From assembly GCF_032842945.2 (NCBI RefSeq), contig NZ_CP146606.1, forward strand, positions 992,001 through 1,056,000: DNA of 64,000 nucleotides, in the 5' to 3' direction. Positions 8,760-17,756 of this stretch are shown here, in pieces (position 1 is the first letter of the stretch; each line of letters begins with the position of its first letter). A program made the position numbers and the translations under genes. The DNA is from Roseovarius sp. W115 (GTDB taxonomy: Bacteria; Pseudomonadota; Alphaproteobacteria; Rhodobacterales; Rhodobacteraceae). The notes under the pieces were generated by a model that made no database searches, was not told where the DNA came from, and was given only the letters and a program-made list of their open reading frames with translations.

Positions 8760-9536
8760 ATGACGATTCACGTCTTTGTGCTACATCTCGTTCGCGCCAC
8801 CGCGCGGCGGGAAAATGCGCAGGGGCTTTTGCAGGATGCCAAGGACATCGGCGGGTTCGACGGAGAGATTTGGCCCGCCGTCGATGGCAGCGCGCTTTCA
8901 GATACGGATCTGGAGGGGGCACTGGGGGTCGAGCGGTTTGAGCCTTCCTATCCGTTCACCTTGAAGACCGGCGAAATCGGATGCTTTTTGTCACACCGAC
9001 AGATCTGGGCCGAGATGCAAACCAGAGACGAGGATGCGGCCCTGATTATTGAGGATGACGCCGACATTGACGCGGCCTCTTTCTCCAAGGCTGTTGACCT
9101 GGCAAAGCAGCACATCCAGACGCTGGGATACATTCAATTTCAGACCCGCCCGCCCAAGGGCCATGCGCATCTGATCGACACGGTTGGTGAGGCGCGTCTC
9201 GTGGTGCCACGACAAGCTGGTCTGAGGACAACCGCGCAGATGGTCAGCAAAGCAACCGCACGGCATTTGCTTGATCGCTCTGTTGCCTTTGACCGGCCTG
9301 TAGACACATTTGTGCAATCGCATTGGCACACAGGGCTCCGGCCTGCGATAATTTACCCTTCTGGCATTCAGGACATTGCGGACAGGCTGGACGGCTCAAC
9401 CATTCAGTCCGGCAAGAAGCCGTTGATGGAAAAACTGGGACGGGAACTATCGCGCAAGCGCTATAGGTCCGCTGTTGCGCGCTTGTCGCGTCAGAGCATG
9501 GCGCCAAGCGAAGGTGGTCTCAAAGATGGCGCGTGA
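8760..9536 (+). CDS. Glycosyltransferase family 25 (LPS/surface glycan)
   Basis: A 258-residue cytosolic GT25 enzyme, a family that adds galactose or similar sugars to lipo-oligosaccharide. Typical features are the N-terminal IHVFVLHL strand, WPAVDG, the GEIGCFLSHRQIW segment (about residues 74-86) and the metal-binding IIEDDADID (about 97-105). The start ATG is two bases after the aldehyde dehydrogenase stop. The 3' end overlaps the next gene by 11 bases, so the two glycosyltransferases are coupled. Confidence 0.85.
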   Translation: MTIHVFVLHLVRATARRENAQGLLQDAKDIGGFDGEIWPAVDGSALSDTDLEGALGVERFEPSYPFTLKTGEIGCFLSHRQIWAEMQTRDEDAALIIEDDADIDAASFSKAVDLAKQHIQTLGYIQFQTRPPKGHAHLIDTVGEARLVVPRQAGLRTTAQMVSKATARHLLDRSVAFDRPVDTFVQSHWHTGLRPAIIYPSGIQDIADRLDGSTIQSGKKPLMEKLGRELSRKRYRSAVARLSRQSMAPSEGGLKDGA

Positions 9537-10386
9537 CAGGATCATCACCCGTCTTTTTGGCGGGGCGGGAAATCAGCTGTTCCAATATGCTGCCGCGCGC
9601 GCATTGGCGGACAGGCTTCACTGCCCCCTGCAACTTGACGCGCGCTATGTGGCAGGATCGGAAGATCGCGGAGATTGTTTTGGCCATTTTGCAAATGCGC
9701 GATTTTTGCGCGAAGGTCCTTTGCCGCCGGCAAAGACTGATGGCTGGTTGCGCTACGGGCTATGGCGTGGGTTCGGCCGCTCACCTCGGCTTTACCGCGA
9801 AAAGGGGTTGCAGTTTGACACTGCAGTCGCTGATCTGGGGCCGGGGACATATCTGCACGGGTATTGGCAATCCGAGCGGTATTTCACCACCAGCATTGAT
9901 CAAATTCGGGCGGATTTGAGGTTCACCACGCCTTTGGATGCCGAAAATGCGAAGGTGGCAAAACAGATCACGGACGCGCCGCATCCGGTTGCCCTGCACG
10001 TGCGGCGCGGCGACTATGTTGCCACCGGCGCCTATGCGACAATGACGCCAGACTACTACCGGACGGCAGCAAATCATATTGCCGAAAAGCTAGGTGAAAA
10101 AATCACCTGTTTTGTCTTTTCCAACGATCCTGCCTGGGCCAGGGAGAACCTGAACCTTGAGCATGACACCGTTGTTGTGGACATCAATGATGAGACAACC
10201 GGCCATTTCGATCTGCATCTGCAAACGCTTTGCGCGCATAATGTCATCGCGAACTCAACTTTTTCATGGTGGGGGGCGTGGTTGAATGCGAGCCCGGACA
10301 AGATCGTGATCGCGCCAAAGACCTGGTTCAACGATCCCAAACTGTCCAACCCGGATCTGATCCCGGATGGGTGGACACGGCTCTGA
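9526..10386 (+). CDS. Alpha-1,2-fucosyltransferase-like GT11
   Basis: A 286-residue GT11 enzyme. The N terminus has the family motif GGAGNQLFQYAAARALA. HVRRGDYV (His158 to Asp163 and on) is the GDP-fucose binding site, and the third motif NSTFSWWGAWL sits near residue 247. These enzymes transfer fucose in alpha-1,2 linkage to O-antigen or capsule acceptors. The ATG at 9526 lies inside the end of the GT25 gene. No fucose-synthesis genes are visible nearby, so GDP-fucose must be made from elsewhere. Confidence 0.88.
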   Translation: MARDRIITRLFGGAGNQLFQYAAARALADRLHCPLQLDARYVAGSEDRGDCFGHFANARFLREGPLPPAKTDGWLRYGLWRGFGRSPRLYREKGLQFDTAVADLGPGTYLHGYWQSERYFTTSIDQIRADLRFTTPLDAENAKVAKQITDAPHPVALHVRRGDYVATGAYATMTPDYYRTAANHIAEKLGEKITCFVFSNDPAWARENLNLEHDTVVVDINDETTGHFDLHLQTLCAHNVIANSTFSWWGAWLNASPDKIVIAPKTWFNDPKLSNPDLIPDGWTRL

Positions 10387-10440
10387 TGCGTGCGGCGCAC
10401 CACCTTTCGCATTTGTCCCAAAGCCTCTAAAGAGCGGCTT

Positions 10441-11490
10441 ATGAAGATCACCCCGGATATGACCAAAGCCCGGTTCCTGCCTGAGACCGTGCATAAGCGC
10501 GATGTCTTTTCCGAAACCATTTCGGGCAAGCTGGAAGGCTATCCTGAGTTTCCGGTGGTGCTGCGCAAACTGGACGGTGTTCCGATCTACGCGCGGCCCT
10601 TGGCTTGGTGGCTGGCGCGCAAGGAGATCCGTGGCTTGAAAGCCGTTCAGGGTATTGAGGGATGTCCGGTTCTGGTGCGCGCCGATCACGTGGGGCTTTT
10701 ACGAAGCTGGACGCAGGGCACGCCTTTGCAACTGGCCAAACCGAGTGATCCGGTGTGGTATCGCGACGCCAAGCGGCTGTTGCGCGAGATGCGCCGCGCC
10801 GGGGTGACGCATAACGACATTGCCAAGCCGCAGAACTGGCTGATGACGCCCGATGGACGCGCGGCGGTGATCGACTTTCAACTGGCCTCTGTTCATGCCC
10901 ATCGCGGCAAGCTTTTTCGCATCAAGGCGCGAGAAGATTTGCGTCATCTGCTCAAACAAAAGCGCGCCTATGCGCCGGACTTGCTGACGCCTGCAGAGAC
11001 ACGGATGCTGGCGCATAAAGCTCTGCCCTCGCGGATCTGGATGGCCACAGGCAAACGGCTTTACAATTTCATCACCCGCCGCTTAATGAACTGGTCAGAT
11101 GGCGAAGGCACCGAGGACCGGATCGAGCGCGATGGCCCTGCCTTGCGCAAAGCGCTTCTGGCCCAGCCCGAGGTCAGTGACCTGGCGCTCTGCACCTATG
11201 CGTTGCCGGCCAAGGGCGTGGGGCTTTATGCGTTTGTTGAAACACAAGAACCGGCTGAGGCCATTGCCAAACACGCGCCTGCGCCAAAGCCCGAGTTGAT
11301 CCAGCCGGTAGCCTCTTTGCCGCGCCACGCGGATGGAACGCCGCGGCTTGACGTATTGCAATTGATTGCGACCAACCGTTTGGATGAGCTTGAGATTGTT
11401 CTAAAGTCCGATCCCGAACTTGGCACGACGCTTGCACCCATTATCGCCGGGCGGCTCAATCTCACCGACCGGGTTTTGCGGAGCTCTTAA
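10441..11490 (+). CDS. Kinase-like protein with a C-terminal acyl-ligase-type domain
   Basis: A 349-residue protein whose middle is a minimal protein-kinase/Kdo-kinase fold: catalytic loop THNDIAKPQNWL (Asp126, Lys129, Asn132) and VIDFQ (Asp145) in place of DFG. The N terminus has no clear Gly-rich loop but contains a plausible Lys in VVLRKLDG. The last 95 residues (VSDLALCTYALPAKGVGLYAFVE, later LP...DGTPRLDVLQLIATN) resemble the small C-terminal domain of AMP-forming acyl ligases, without its catalytic Lys. Following two sugar transferases, it could phosphorylate a surface-glycan sugar. Start 10441 chosen over 10390 because the upstream segment overlaps no motif. It ends tail-to-tail with rluA, sharing TTAA. 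Confidence 0.65.
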   Translation: MKITPDMTKARFLPETVHKRDVFSETISGKLEGYPEFPVVLRKLDGVPIYARPLAWWLARKEIRGLKAVQGIEGCPVLVRADHVGLLRSWTQGTPLQLAKPSDPVWYRDAKRLLREMRRAGVTHNDIAKPQNWLMTPDGRAAVIDFQLASVHAHRGKLFRIKAREDLRHLLKQKRAYAPDLLTPAETRMLAHKALPSRIWMATGKRLYNFITRRLMNWSDGEGTEDRIERDGPALRKALLAQPEVSDLALCTYALPAKGVGLYAFVETQEPAEAIAKHAPAPKPELIQPVASLPRHADGTPRLDVLQLIATNRLDELEIVLKSDPELGTTLAPIIAGRLNLTDRVLRSS

Positions 11491-12131
11491 AACGGTGCAG
11501 GCGCGCGAAAACGCATTCCCAAACCGCCATCGGGATGACGCAGGCGCAATTCTTCAGAATGCAGCATCATGCGCTCAAATGCGGCGGCTCTACCTTCGGC
11601 ATAAAGCGGGTCGCCCAGGATCGGATGCCCAAGCGCCAACATGTGCACCCGAAGCTGATGGCTACGCCCTGTTTTGGGCATCAATCGCACGCGGGTGTCA
11701 TCAGGCCCATAGCGCTGCACGCGCCAATCCGTGATCGCGGGCTTGCCTGTCTCGTGGCACACCATCTGCTTTGGCCGGTTCGGCCAATCCACTATGAGCG
11801 GCAAGTCCACGGTTCCGGTCTTGGGTTCCAACCGGCCCCAAATCCGCGCCACATAGGTCTTTTTCACCTGCCGCTTTTCAAATTGCAGCCCCAGATGCCG
11901 CTGTGCATGCGGGGTTTGCGCAAATACCATCACACCGGACGTATCCCGATCAAGCCGGTGCACCAGCAAAGCCGTTGGAAACGCCTCTTGAATACGGGAG
12001 AGCAAACAATCCGCCAGATGCGCCCCTTTGCCCGGCACAGACAAAAGGCCATGCGGTTTGTTCACCACAAGGATCTCATGATCTTCATGGAGCACATCAA
12101 GAGGCGTATCGGGTGGGCTGTAGTCTGTCAT
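11487..12131 (-). CDS. RluA-family pseudouridine synthase
   Basis: A 214-residue pseudouridine synthase converting a uridine in rRNA or tRNA. The catalytic Asp61 is in HRLDRDTSGVMVFA, with VNKPHGLLSVPGKG before it and GRSHQLRVHM and HPILGDPLY after it. No S4 domain is present; the short form and the sequence around HADCLL resemble the tRNA-U32/23S-746 RluA group. The start at 12131 (MTDYSPPDTP) is used because the longer open frame up to 12197 would include the repeat at 12171-12194. Confidence 0.88.
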   Translation of the reverse strand: MTDYSPPDTPLDVLHEDHEILVVNKPHGLLSVPGKGAHLADCLLSRIQEAFPTALLVHRLDRDTSGVMVFAQTPHAQRHLGLQFEKRQVKKTYVARIWGRLEPKTGTVDLPLIVDWPNRPKQMVCHETGKPAITDWRVQRYGPDDTRVRLMPKTGRSHQLRVHMLALGHPILGDPLYAEGRAAAFERMMLHSEELRLRHPDGGLGMRFRAPAPF

Positions 12132-12170
12132 GAAGCCGGAGCTACACGAATGGTGCGCAAATGACACCCC

Positions 12171-12194
12171 GGCTTCTTTCTTGTCTGAAATACC
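12171..12194. repeat. TTCTTTCTTGTC intergenic repeat, copy 2
   Basis: GCTTCTTTCTTGTCTGAAA followed by TACCC, matching copies at 6431 and 60470. It lies between the stop of the flavoprotein gene (12208) and the start of rluA (12131). Confidence 0.6.
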
Positions 12195-12207
12195 CAATTC
12201 CTGCGGC

Positions 12208-14658
12208 CTACACCTTCACGCGTTCGGATTTGGGATCATACATCGGACGCAAGGACGCTTCGGCTTTGACCCGCGTGCCTGCCACGTCGATTTCATACGA
12301 CGACCCCAGAACCTGATCCGCTGTTTCGCCTTTGCTAGGGACATAGCCCAGCCCCATGGCCCCACCAAGGTGGTGGCCGTAATTGCCGGAGCTGAGATAT
12401 CCCACAATCTCGCCATCGCGTACAATTGGTTCGTTGTGATAGAGGAGTGGTTCCGGGTCGGTGAGTTTGAACTGCACAAGGCGGTTTTCCAAGCCGGTTT
12501 CCTTCTTCTTCAGAACCGCGTCGCGCCCAATGAAATCCGGTTTCGCAGTTTTCACCGCAAAGCCAAGCCCGGCCTCCAGGACATGATCCTCACAGGTGAT
12601 GTCATGGCCAAAGTGGCGGAAGCCTTTCTCGATGCGGCAACTGTCCATCATGTGCATACCGCACAGTCGAAGGCCGAAATCAAAGCCAGCTTCTGCAATG
12701 GTTTCAAACACATGGCCACACATATCGGCGGAAACATAGACCTCCCAGCCAAGCTCACCGACATAGGTCACGCGGTGCACCCTTGCGAGGCCCATCCCGA
12801 TCTCTACCTCTTGAGCCGTGCCGAACGGGTTGACCTCATTGGAGAAATCCCCGGAAGAGACCGTGTTCAGCAAATCACGCGAGCGCGGGCCCATTACGGC
12901 CAAGACACCTTCGCCTGCTGTCACATCGGTGATCACCACGTTGAAGTCGCCCTTGTGACGCATCATCCAGGTTTGATCGGCCAGACGCGTGGCTGCCGGA
13001 GTGACCACAAGAAAGGCGGTTTCACTCAGGCGCGTGACAGTCACATCTGCCTCAATCCCGCCGGTCTTGTTGAGGAACTGGGTATAGACAATCTTTCCAT
13101 TCGTAACCGAATAGTCACCGCCGCCCACATAGTTCATGAAGGCTTCAGCATCCGGGCCTTCGACGCGGATTTTGCCAAAGGACGACATGTCGTAAAGGCC
13201 CACATTCTGGCGCACGGCCATGTGCTCTTCGCGGACGTTGTCGAAGAAGTTCTGGCGGCTCCAGCTATATTGATACTCAGGCTCCTGATTTTCTCGCGCA
13301 AACCAGTTGGCGCGTTCCCATCCGGCCAGCTCGCCCATGACAGCGCCGCGTTCGAGCAGGTGGTGATGGAATGGTGTGCGCCGGACGCCGCGCGCGGTGG
13401 CTTTCTGGCGGTAAGGGAAGTGGTCGGCATAGAGCAGGCCCAAAGTCTCTTTGGAGCGCTCAAATAAGTAGTGCTTGTTGCCCTGGAACGGCTGCATGCG
13501 GCTGATATCGACGTCCCCAAGATCAAAGGGCTTTTCCCCTGCATCCATCCATTGCGACAACGCCATGCCAGCGCCACCGGCGGATTGAATGCCAATCGAG
13601 TTAAAGCCTGCAGCGACCCAGACATTGTCCATCTCGGGCGCGAGACCGAGGTGATAAGCATCATCAGGCGTAAAGCTTTCCGGGCCATTGAAGAAGGTAT
13701 GAATGCCAGCCTCCGCCAGCATGGGAAGACGCTCCACAGCAGCCTCTAAGATCGGCTCGAAATGGTCGAAATCTTCAGGCAGCTGGTCGAACTCAAAGCT
13801 CTTGGGGATGCCGTCCATGCCCCAGGGTTTGGCGTTTGGCTCAAATGCACCCAAAAGCATTTTGCCCGCGTCTTCCTTGTAATAGGCGCATTCATCGGGC
13901 ACGCGCAGGACCGGCAGTTGCGTGAGGCCGGGAATGGCTTCGGTCACAATGTAGAAATGCTCGCATGCTTGCAGCGGCACGTTCACACCCGCCATGCGGC
14001 CTACTTCGTGGCCCCACATGCCGGCGCAGTTCACGATCATGTCGGCCTTGATGTGGCCTTGCTCTTTGCCATCGTCGCTGGCCCAATCGACCCCCGTGAC
14101 CCGACGGCCTTCCTTGGCAATGCCCGTGACGCAGATGCGTTCCTTGACCAACGCGCCACCTTGGCGCGCGCCCTTGGCGAGGGCGAGCGCGATATTGGCC
14201 GGATCGCCCTGACCGTCCTTGTCGAGATAGACGGCCCCGGCAACATCATCAACATTGAGGTGCTCGTATTTGGCCTTCACCTCGGCCGCGCTGATCTCTT
14301 CGACATCCACACCAAAGGCACGGGCCATTCCGGCCTGGCGGTATATCTCTTCGCGGCGTTCCTCTGTGAGAGCCACGGTGATCGACCCGCAGCGCTTGAA
14401 CCCGGTGGCGACGCCGGTTTCGGCTTCGAGATTGCCGTAAAGCTCCTGGCTGTATTTCGCCAGCTTGGTCATGTTGGCCGTCGCGCGCAGTTGCGCGATC
14501 AGGCCCGCCGCGTGCCATGTGGTGCCGCAAGTCAATTGTTTGCGCTCCAGCAAGACCACATCTTTCCAACCCAGTTTTGTCAGGTGGTAGGCCACCGAAC
14601 AGCCGATCACGCCGCCTCCGATGATCACGACGCGGGCTTGTTCAGGAACTGCGCTCAT
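12208..14658 (-). CDS. Dimethylglycine/sarcosine dehydrogenase-like flavoprotein A
   Basis: An 816-residue fusion of an N-terminal FAD amine oxidase domain (DAO; GGGVIG at residues 14-19), a middle FAO_M linker, and a C-terminal GcvT-type folate domain with its second barrel (FIGRDAVLKKK and YLSSGNYGHHLG near the end). TTWHAAG carries His49, at the place where rat dimethylglycine dehydrogenase binds FAD covalently. Such enzymes remove an N-methyl group from dimethylglycine or sarcosine and pass it to tetrahydrofolate, or release formaldehyde. It lies downstream of the GlxA/AraC regulator and the methyltransferase, which fits glycine-betaine breakdown. A paralogue of the same layout is at 18475. 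Confidence 0.85.
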   Translation of the reverse strand: MSAVPEQARVVIIGGGVIGCSVAYHLTKLGWKDVVLLERKQLTCGTTWHAAGLIAQLRATANMTKLAKYSQELYGNLEAETGVATGFKRCGSITVALTEERREEIYRQAGMARAFGVDVEEISAAEVKAKYEHLNVDDVAGAVYLDKDGQGDPANIALALAKGARQGGALVKERICVTGIAKEGRRVTGVDWASDDGKEQGHIKADMIVNCAGMWGHEVGRMAGVNVPLQACEHFYIVTEAIPGLTQLPVLRVPDECAYYKEDAGKMLLGAFEPNAKPWGMDGIPKSFEFDQLPEDFDHFEPILEAAVERLPMLAEAGIHTFFNGPESFTPDDAYHLGLAPEMDNVWVAAGFNSIGIQSAGGAGMALSQWMDAGEKPFDLGDVDISRMQPFQGNKHYLFERSKETLGLLYADHFPYRQKATARGVRRTPFHHHLLERGAVMGELAGWERANWFARENQEPEYQYSWSRQNFFDNVREEHMAVRQNVGLYDMSSFGKIRVEGPDAEAFMNYVGGGDYSVTNGKIVYTQFLNKTGGIEADVTVTRLSETAFLVVTPAATRLADQTWMMRHKGDFNVVITDVTAGEGVLAVMGPRSRDLLNTVSSGDFSNEVNPFGTAQEVEIGMGLARVHRVTYVGELGWEVYVSADMCGHVFETIAEAGFDFGLRLCGMHMMDSCRIEKGFRHFGHDITCEDHVLEAGLGFAVKTAKPDFIGRDAVLKKKETGLENRLVQFKLTDPEPLLYHNEPIVRDGEIVGYLSSGNYGHHLGGAMGLGYVPSKGETADQVLGSSYEIDVAGTRVKAEASLRPMYDPKSERVKV

Positions 14659-14752
14659 TCTCTTTGTCTCCGGGTAGGGATTCGCACCGTCGCAGACGAT
14701 GCCATGTGGGCGTTTTCAAGCATAGCTGAAATCCGTCAAGATGTGGCGCAAA

Positions 14753-15763
14753 TCAATCTTTTTGGCGCGATTGTAGAGGCTGTCGGCTGCGCCGCATCTG
14801 AAGCGGCGTCACACCAAAAAAGCTTTTGTAAAGTACGGAAAAGCCGCCAGAAAACCCACAGGCCAAACCGATCTCACGGACTGACATCGCGGTGTTCAAG
14901 AGAAGGTTATTGGCTCGCGCAAGCCGCATCTCACGGTAATAGGTGTTAGGTGTCGTCCCAAGACGTGATTGAAACCGCCTTTCAAGCGACCTGCTGGACA
15001 GACCCAAGCGCTTGGTGATCTCGGCAACGGATAGCGGTTCTTCGATATTGTCCTGCATGATCTCAATTGCCCGGTCGAGCACCTTGTCTCCCGTAGCGGT
15101 GCCAGCCGTGCCACCAAAAGGCTGCCGTGTGCCGAAATCGCGGATGCGTTCGTGCAGGAACACATTGGCCACGGTCATGAGAACAGCCGATGAGACATGC
15201 CGTCCGATGACGGACAAAACCACATCCAGGGTCGCGCCCATACCTGCGCATGTCACCACCTGACCATCTTCGCTGGCCAGCGCGTTGTCGGCGTCAAAAA
15301 GCCCGGTGCGTTCTTTCAAGACCGCTGAGTTTTCCCAATGCGTGGTCAGGTGCGCTGATTTGGGCCCGCGCTCTTTGATGTACCGGCTGGCCGCTTCTGA
15401 GAGCAGAAACACCTGAATGTTGCGGTTGGTGTAACGGTCGATCACATGACCAAGCGACAGGTTTGGGCTGTCCTGATCACCGTTGCCCAGCACAAAAAGG
15501 TAGTCGGCATCCGACTTCTGCGCAAAAGGTTGTGTCTCAACGCTTGCGCCACTCAGGCTTGTCACTGTCCCTCCCTTGGCGGATCGGCAGGTCCAGGAAA
15601 ACTGCGTTTGAGCACTGACTCGATTGGCGATGCGCAAAGCATCTGTGAGCGCGGCATATTCCGTCAGGACAAATCCGTCAGATAACACGATGTCGAATTG
15701 CCGTGCTGTTTGATCTGCCTCGTGCCCTTGGCGACCGTGTCGGGATTGCGCGCGTGCGTTCAT
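14753..15763 (-). CDS. GlxA/GbdR-type AraC family regulator
   Basis: A 336-residue transcription factor with an N-terminal DJ-1/PfpI-like ligand domain (FDIVLSDGFVLTEYAALTDALRIAN, CAGMGATLDVVLSVIG) and a C-terminal AraC double helix-turn-helix (SVAEITKRLGLSSRSLERRFQ, then ARANNLLLNTAMSVREIGLACGFSGGFSVLYKSFFGVTPLQMR). This architecture is that of GbdR, which activates betaine and dimethylglycine catabolism, and agrees with the flavoprotein genes around it. The start at 15763 lies two bases after the stop of the upstream methyltransferase gene, so it is cotranscribed; the frame is open further upstream inside that gene. Confidence 0.85.
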   Translation of the reverse strand: MNARAQSRHGRQGHEADQTARQFDIVLSDGFVLTEYAALTDALRIANRVSAQTQFSWTCRSAKGGTVTSLSGASVETQPFAQKSDADYLFVLGNGDQDSPNLSLGHVIDRYTNRNIQVFLLSEAASRYIKERGPKSAHLTTHWENSAVLKERTGLFDADNALASEDGQVVTCAGMGATLDVVLSVIGRHVSSAVLMTVANVFLHERIRDFGTRQPFGGTAGTATGDKVLDRAIEIMQDNIEEPLSVAEITKRLGLSSRSLERRFQSRLGTTPNTYYREMRLARANNLLLNTAMSVREIGLACGFSGGFSVLYKSFFGVTPLQMRRSRQPLQSRQKD

Positions 15764-15765
15764 GT

Positions 15766-16665
15766 CTAGACGATCCTGTGACCTGCGGACGATAGTTGCC
15801 GCGCCAGTTCTGCGATATGAGCAGGCCCGACTTCGCAACATCCGCCGACGATGCTGGCTCCTTGTGCGACCCAGCTCATAGCAAATTCTGCGTATACCTC
15901 GGGTCCAAGATCGGCTCGCTGCTCCAAAGCATCCACAGTGGGAAACTCCTCCAAAAACCCGCTGCTGATCATAGTGAAGCCATTGGCATAGGCCCCAAAC
16001 GGGACATCAAACGCTTTGATGAGATCCAAGGCCGGTCCAATCGCCTCTGGTCTTGAGCAGTTCACCAAAACAGCGTCAGGCGCGTATTGAGCGATGACGT
16101 CTGCCAATTCCGAGACGTGTTCACCGGACCTTAAGCGCGTGCCATCAAAGTCATCAACGGACACCGCAAGCCAGACAGGTACCCCCTGCCCTGAAGAGGC
16201 GGCCAGCGCCGCCCTGGCATGGTCCACAGACGACGCTGTTTCGATGAGAAAGAGGTCCACGTGGTCTTTCATATGCGCCACAGGTTCGGAGTAGGTCGCG
16301 ATCGCGTCTTCGAAGGGTGGGAAGATGTCGGGACGGTAGGATGCAATCAGAGGTCCGAGAGACCCCGCTACACGGCCCTTGCCGCCAGACGCGGCCCGTG
16401 CTTTGCGGGCGGCACGCACCGCTGTGTCTGTTAGGAACTCTGTTTTGTCCTCAAGCTTCACACGTTTCAGCCGGTCGCGAAGCACGGCATAGGTGTTTGT
16501 CGTGGCAACCGTCGCCCCAGCCTCAAAATAGTCCAGATGCACTTCGCCGACCAATTTGGGATGATCAATCATCACCTGTGTGGACCAGAGCGGTGTCGCC
16601 CGGTCGCCAGAGCGCTTGACCAGCTCCTGACCAATGGATCCGTCGAGTAATGTGATATCAGCCAT
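15766..16665 (-). CDS. Homocysteine S-methyltransferase family protein (BHMT-like)
   Basis: A 299-residue zinc-dependent methyltransferase barrel. The three zinc-binding Cys are present (Cys203 in VLVNCSRPEA, Cys276 and Cys277 in IVGGCCEVGP), with LLDGSIGQEL at the N terminus. The family moves a methyl group from betaine, S-methylmethionine or a similar donor to homocysteine, making methionine. Beside a GbdR-type regulator and two dimethylglycine-dehydrogenase-like genes, betaine is the likeliest donor, which would yield dimethylglycine for the flavoproteins; this is inference. A strong AGGAGGGA site precedes the ATG at 16665. Confidence 0.83.
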   Translation of the reverse strand: MADITLLDGSIGQELVKRSGDRATPLWSTQVMIDHPKLVGEVHLDYFEAGATVATTNTYAVLRDRLKRVKLEDKTEFLTDTAVRAARKARAASGGKGRVAGSLGPLIASYRPDIFPPFEDAIATYSEPVAHMKDHVDLFLIETASSVDHARAALAASSGQGVPVWLAVSVDDFDGTRLRSGEHVSELADVIAQYAPDAVLVNCSRPEAIGPALDLIKAFDVPFGAYANGFTMISSGFLEEFPTVDALEQRADLGPEVYAEFAMSWVAQGASIVGGCCEVGPAHIAELARQLSSAGHRIV

Positions 16666-16680
16666 GCGTGTCCCTCCTTT

Positions 16681-17756
16681 TCATGCTCCATCGCCAGCTT
16701 TGCCCGGTATGAGTACCAGCTTGCCGGGATAGCGTTTTGACATGAAATCTTCTTGTGCTTTTCGAATATCTTTAAGTGGGTATGTTTTTGAAATCAGCGG
16801 CTTGACCTGACCATCCTGTAGCTTTTCCACCAATGCGGCGAAAACCTGTGGCGATTGGTAGGTGCAGCCATGAATGGTGATGTCGCGCAGGTAGATGCGC
16901 CGCAAATCCGCTTTGATCATCGGTCCGGCGATGGCGCCTGCTACGGCGTAGTGGCCACCCGGCTTCAGCGCATCTATGAGCGTGGCCCAGGCTGGTCCCG
17001 CGACCAGATCAATAACCGCATCAAAGACCTCAAAAGGGGGTACGTCATCACGAGCCAAAACCCCTTTGGCACCGGCTTCACGCACCACATCGGCCTTGGC
17101 CGGAGAGCAGATGCCTGTCACATGGGCGCCCAAAACGGTTGCCAATTGCACCGCGGCCAACCCCACCCCGCCTGACGCGCCGGTGATCAAAATCTTCTGC
17201 CCCGCATTAACGCCAGCCCGATCCAGCAAGCCAGCCGCTGTGCCAAAGGCACACGGGATTGCAGCCAGTTCGATGTCACTAAGCGGCGCATCTGTGACGT
17301 CATAGAGGTCCGCTTCGGGAACCACGCAATACTCCGCGAACGCGCCGTTGTACTCAGATCCAATGGCCACAAAACCCACAGGATTCTCCGCGGTGGGGCG
17401 CGGCTGGTTGATAGGGCAAATGACGCGCTGGCCCAGACTGAGGCGTGATACGCCTTCGCCCAAGGCAACCACCTCGCCACAAAGATCACCCCCTGGATCA
17501 GCGGAAAGTTCAACGCGCCGGACCAGCCACCCGACTCGACATTGCCCTGCAGGTCACCTGTGGCTCCGGTCACGTCCGCCGAATACCATCCTTCGCGCGT
17601 ATTGATGTCCGTGTTGTTCACCCCCGCAGCCAAAACACGCACCAGAACCTCTCCGGGCCCGGGCTGCGGCACCGGGATGTCCTCGCGCCATTCCAGCGCC
17701 TCTGGCCCGCCGTGACGGGTTAGAAACACACCAGACATGACGCTGGGCAAAGTCAT
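16681..17756 (-). CDS. Quinone-oxidoreductase-like MDR dehydrogenase (frame broken near 17488)
   Basis: A medium-chain dehydrogenase/reductase of about 358 residues if repaired. The N-terminal part (MTLPSVMSGVFLTRHGG to NFPLIQG) is in one frame and the rest, from DLCGEVVALGEG on, in another. Adding one G to the run of five in CAGGGGGTGATC joins them exactly as FPLIQG-G-DLCGEV. The NADP-binding motif ITGASGGVGLAAVQLA is intact. The catalytic zinc Cys is absent (GVNNTDIN), so it belongs to the zeta-crystallin/quinone reductase side of the family. Its ATG overlaps the LysE stop (ATGA). Most likely a base-call undercount rather than a true pseudogene. Confidence 0.75.

Noticed and set aside
8760..11490. 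Capsule or O-antigen island of foreign origin
   Set aside because: The three genes have the same base and codon character as their neighbours and no mobility gene is near, so transfer is not supported.
12130..13467. Long open frame on the plus strand across flavoprotein A
   Set aside because: It is the mirror of a 816-residue gene with clear domains; no family motif or ribosome site is visible and such antisense frames are common in GC-rich DNA.
13762..14949. Second long plus-strand frame over flavoprotein A and the regulator end
   Set aside because: Same reason: it lies opposite recognised coding sequence and shows no recognisable domain.
16681..17756. A true pseudogene for the MDR dehydrogenase
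   Set aside because: One base in a G run restores the whole frame and the same pattern occurs in essential ftsK and ffh, so an error is likelier; left open in the entry.
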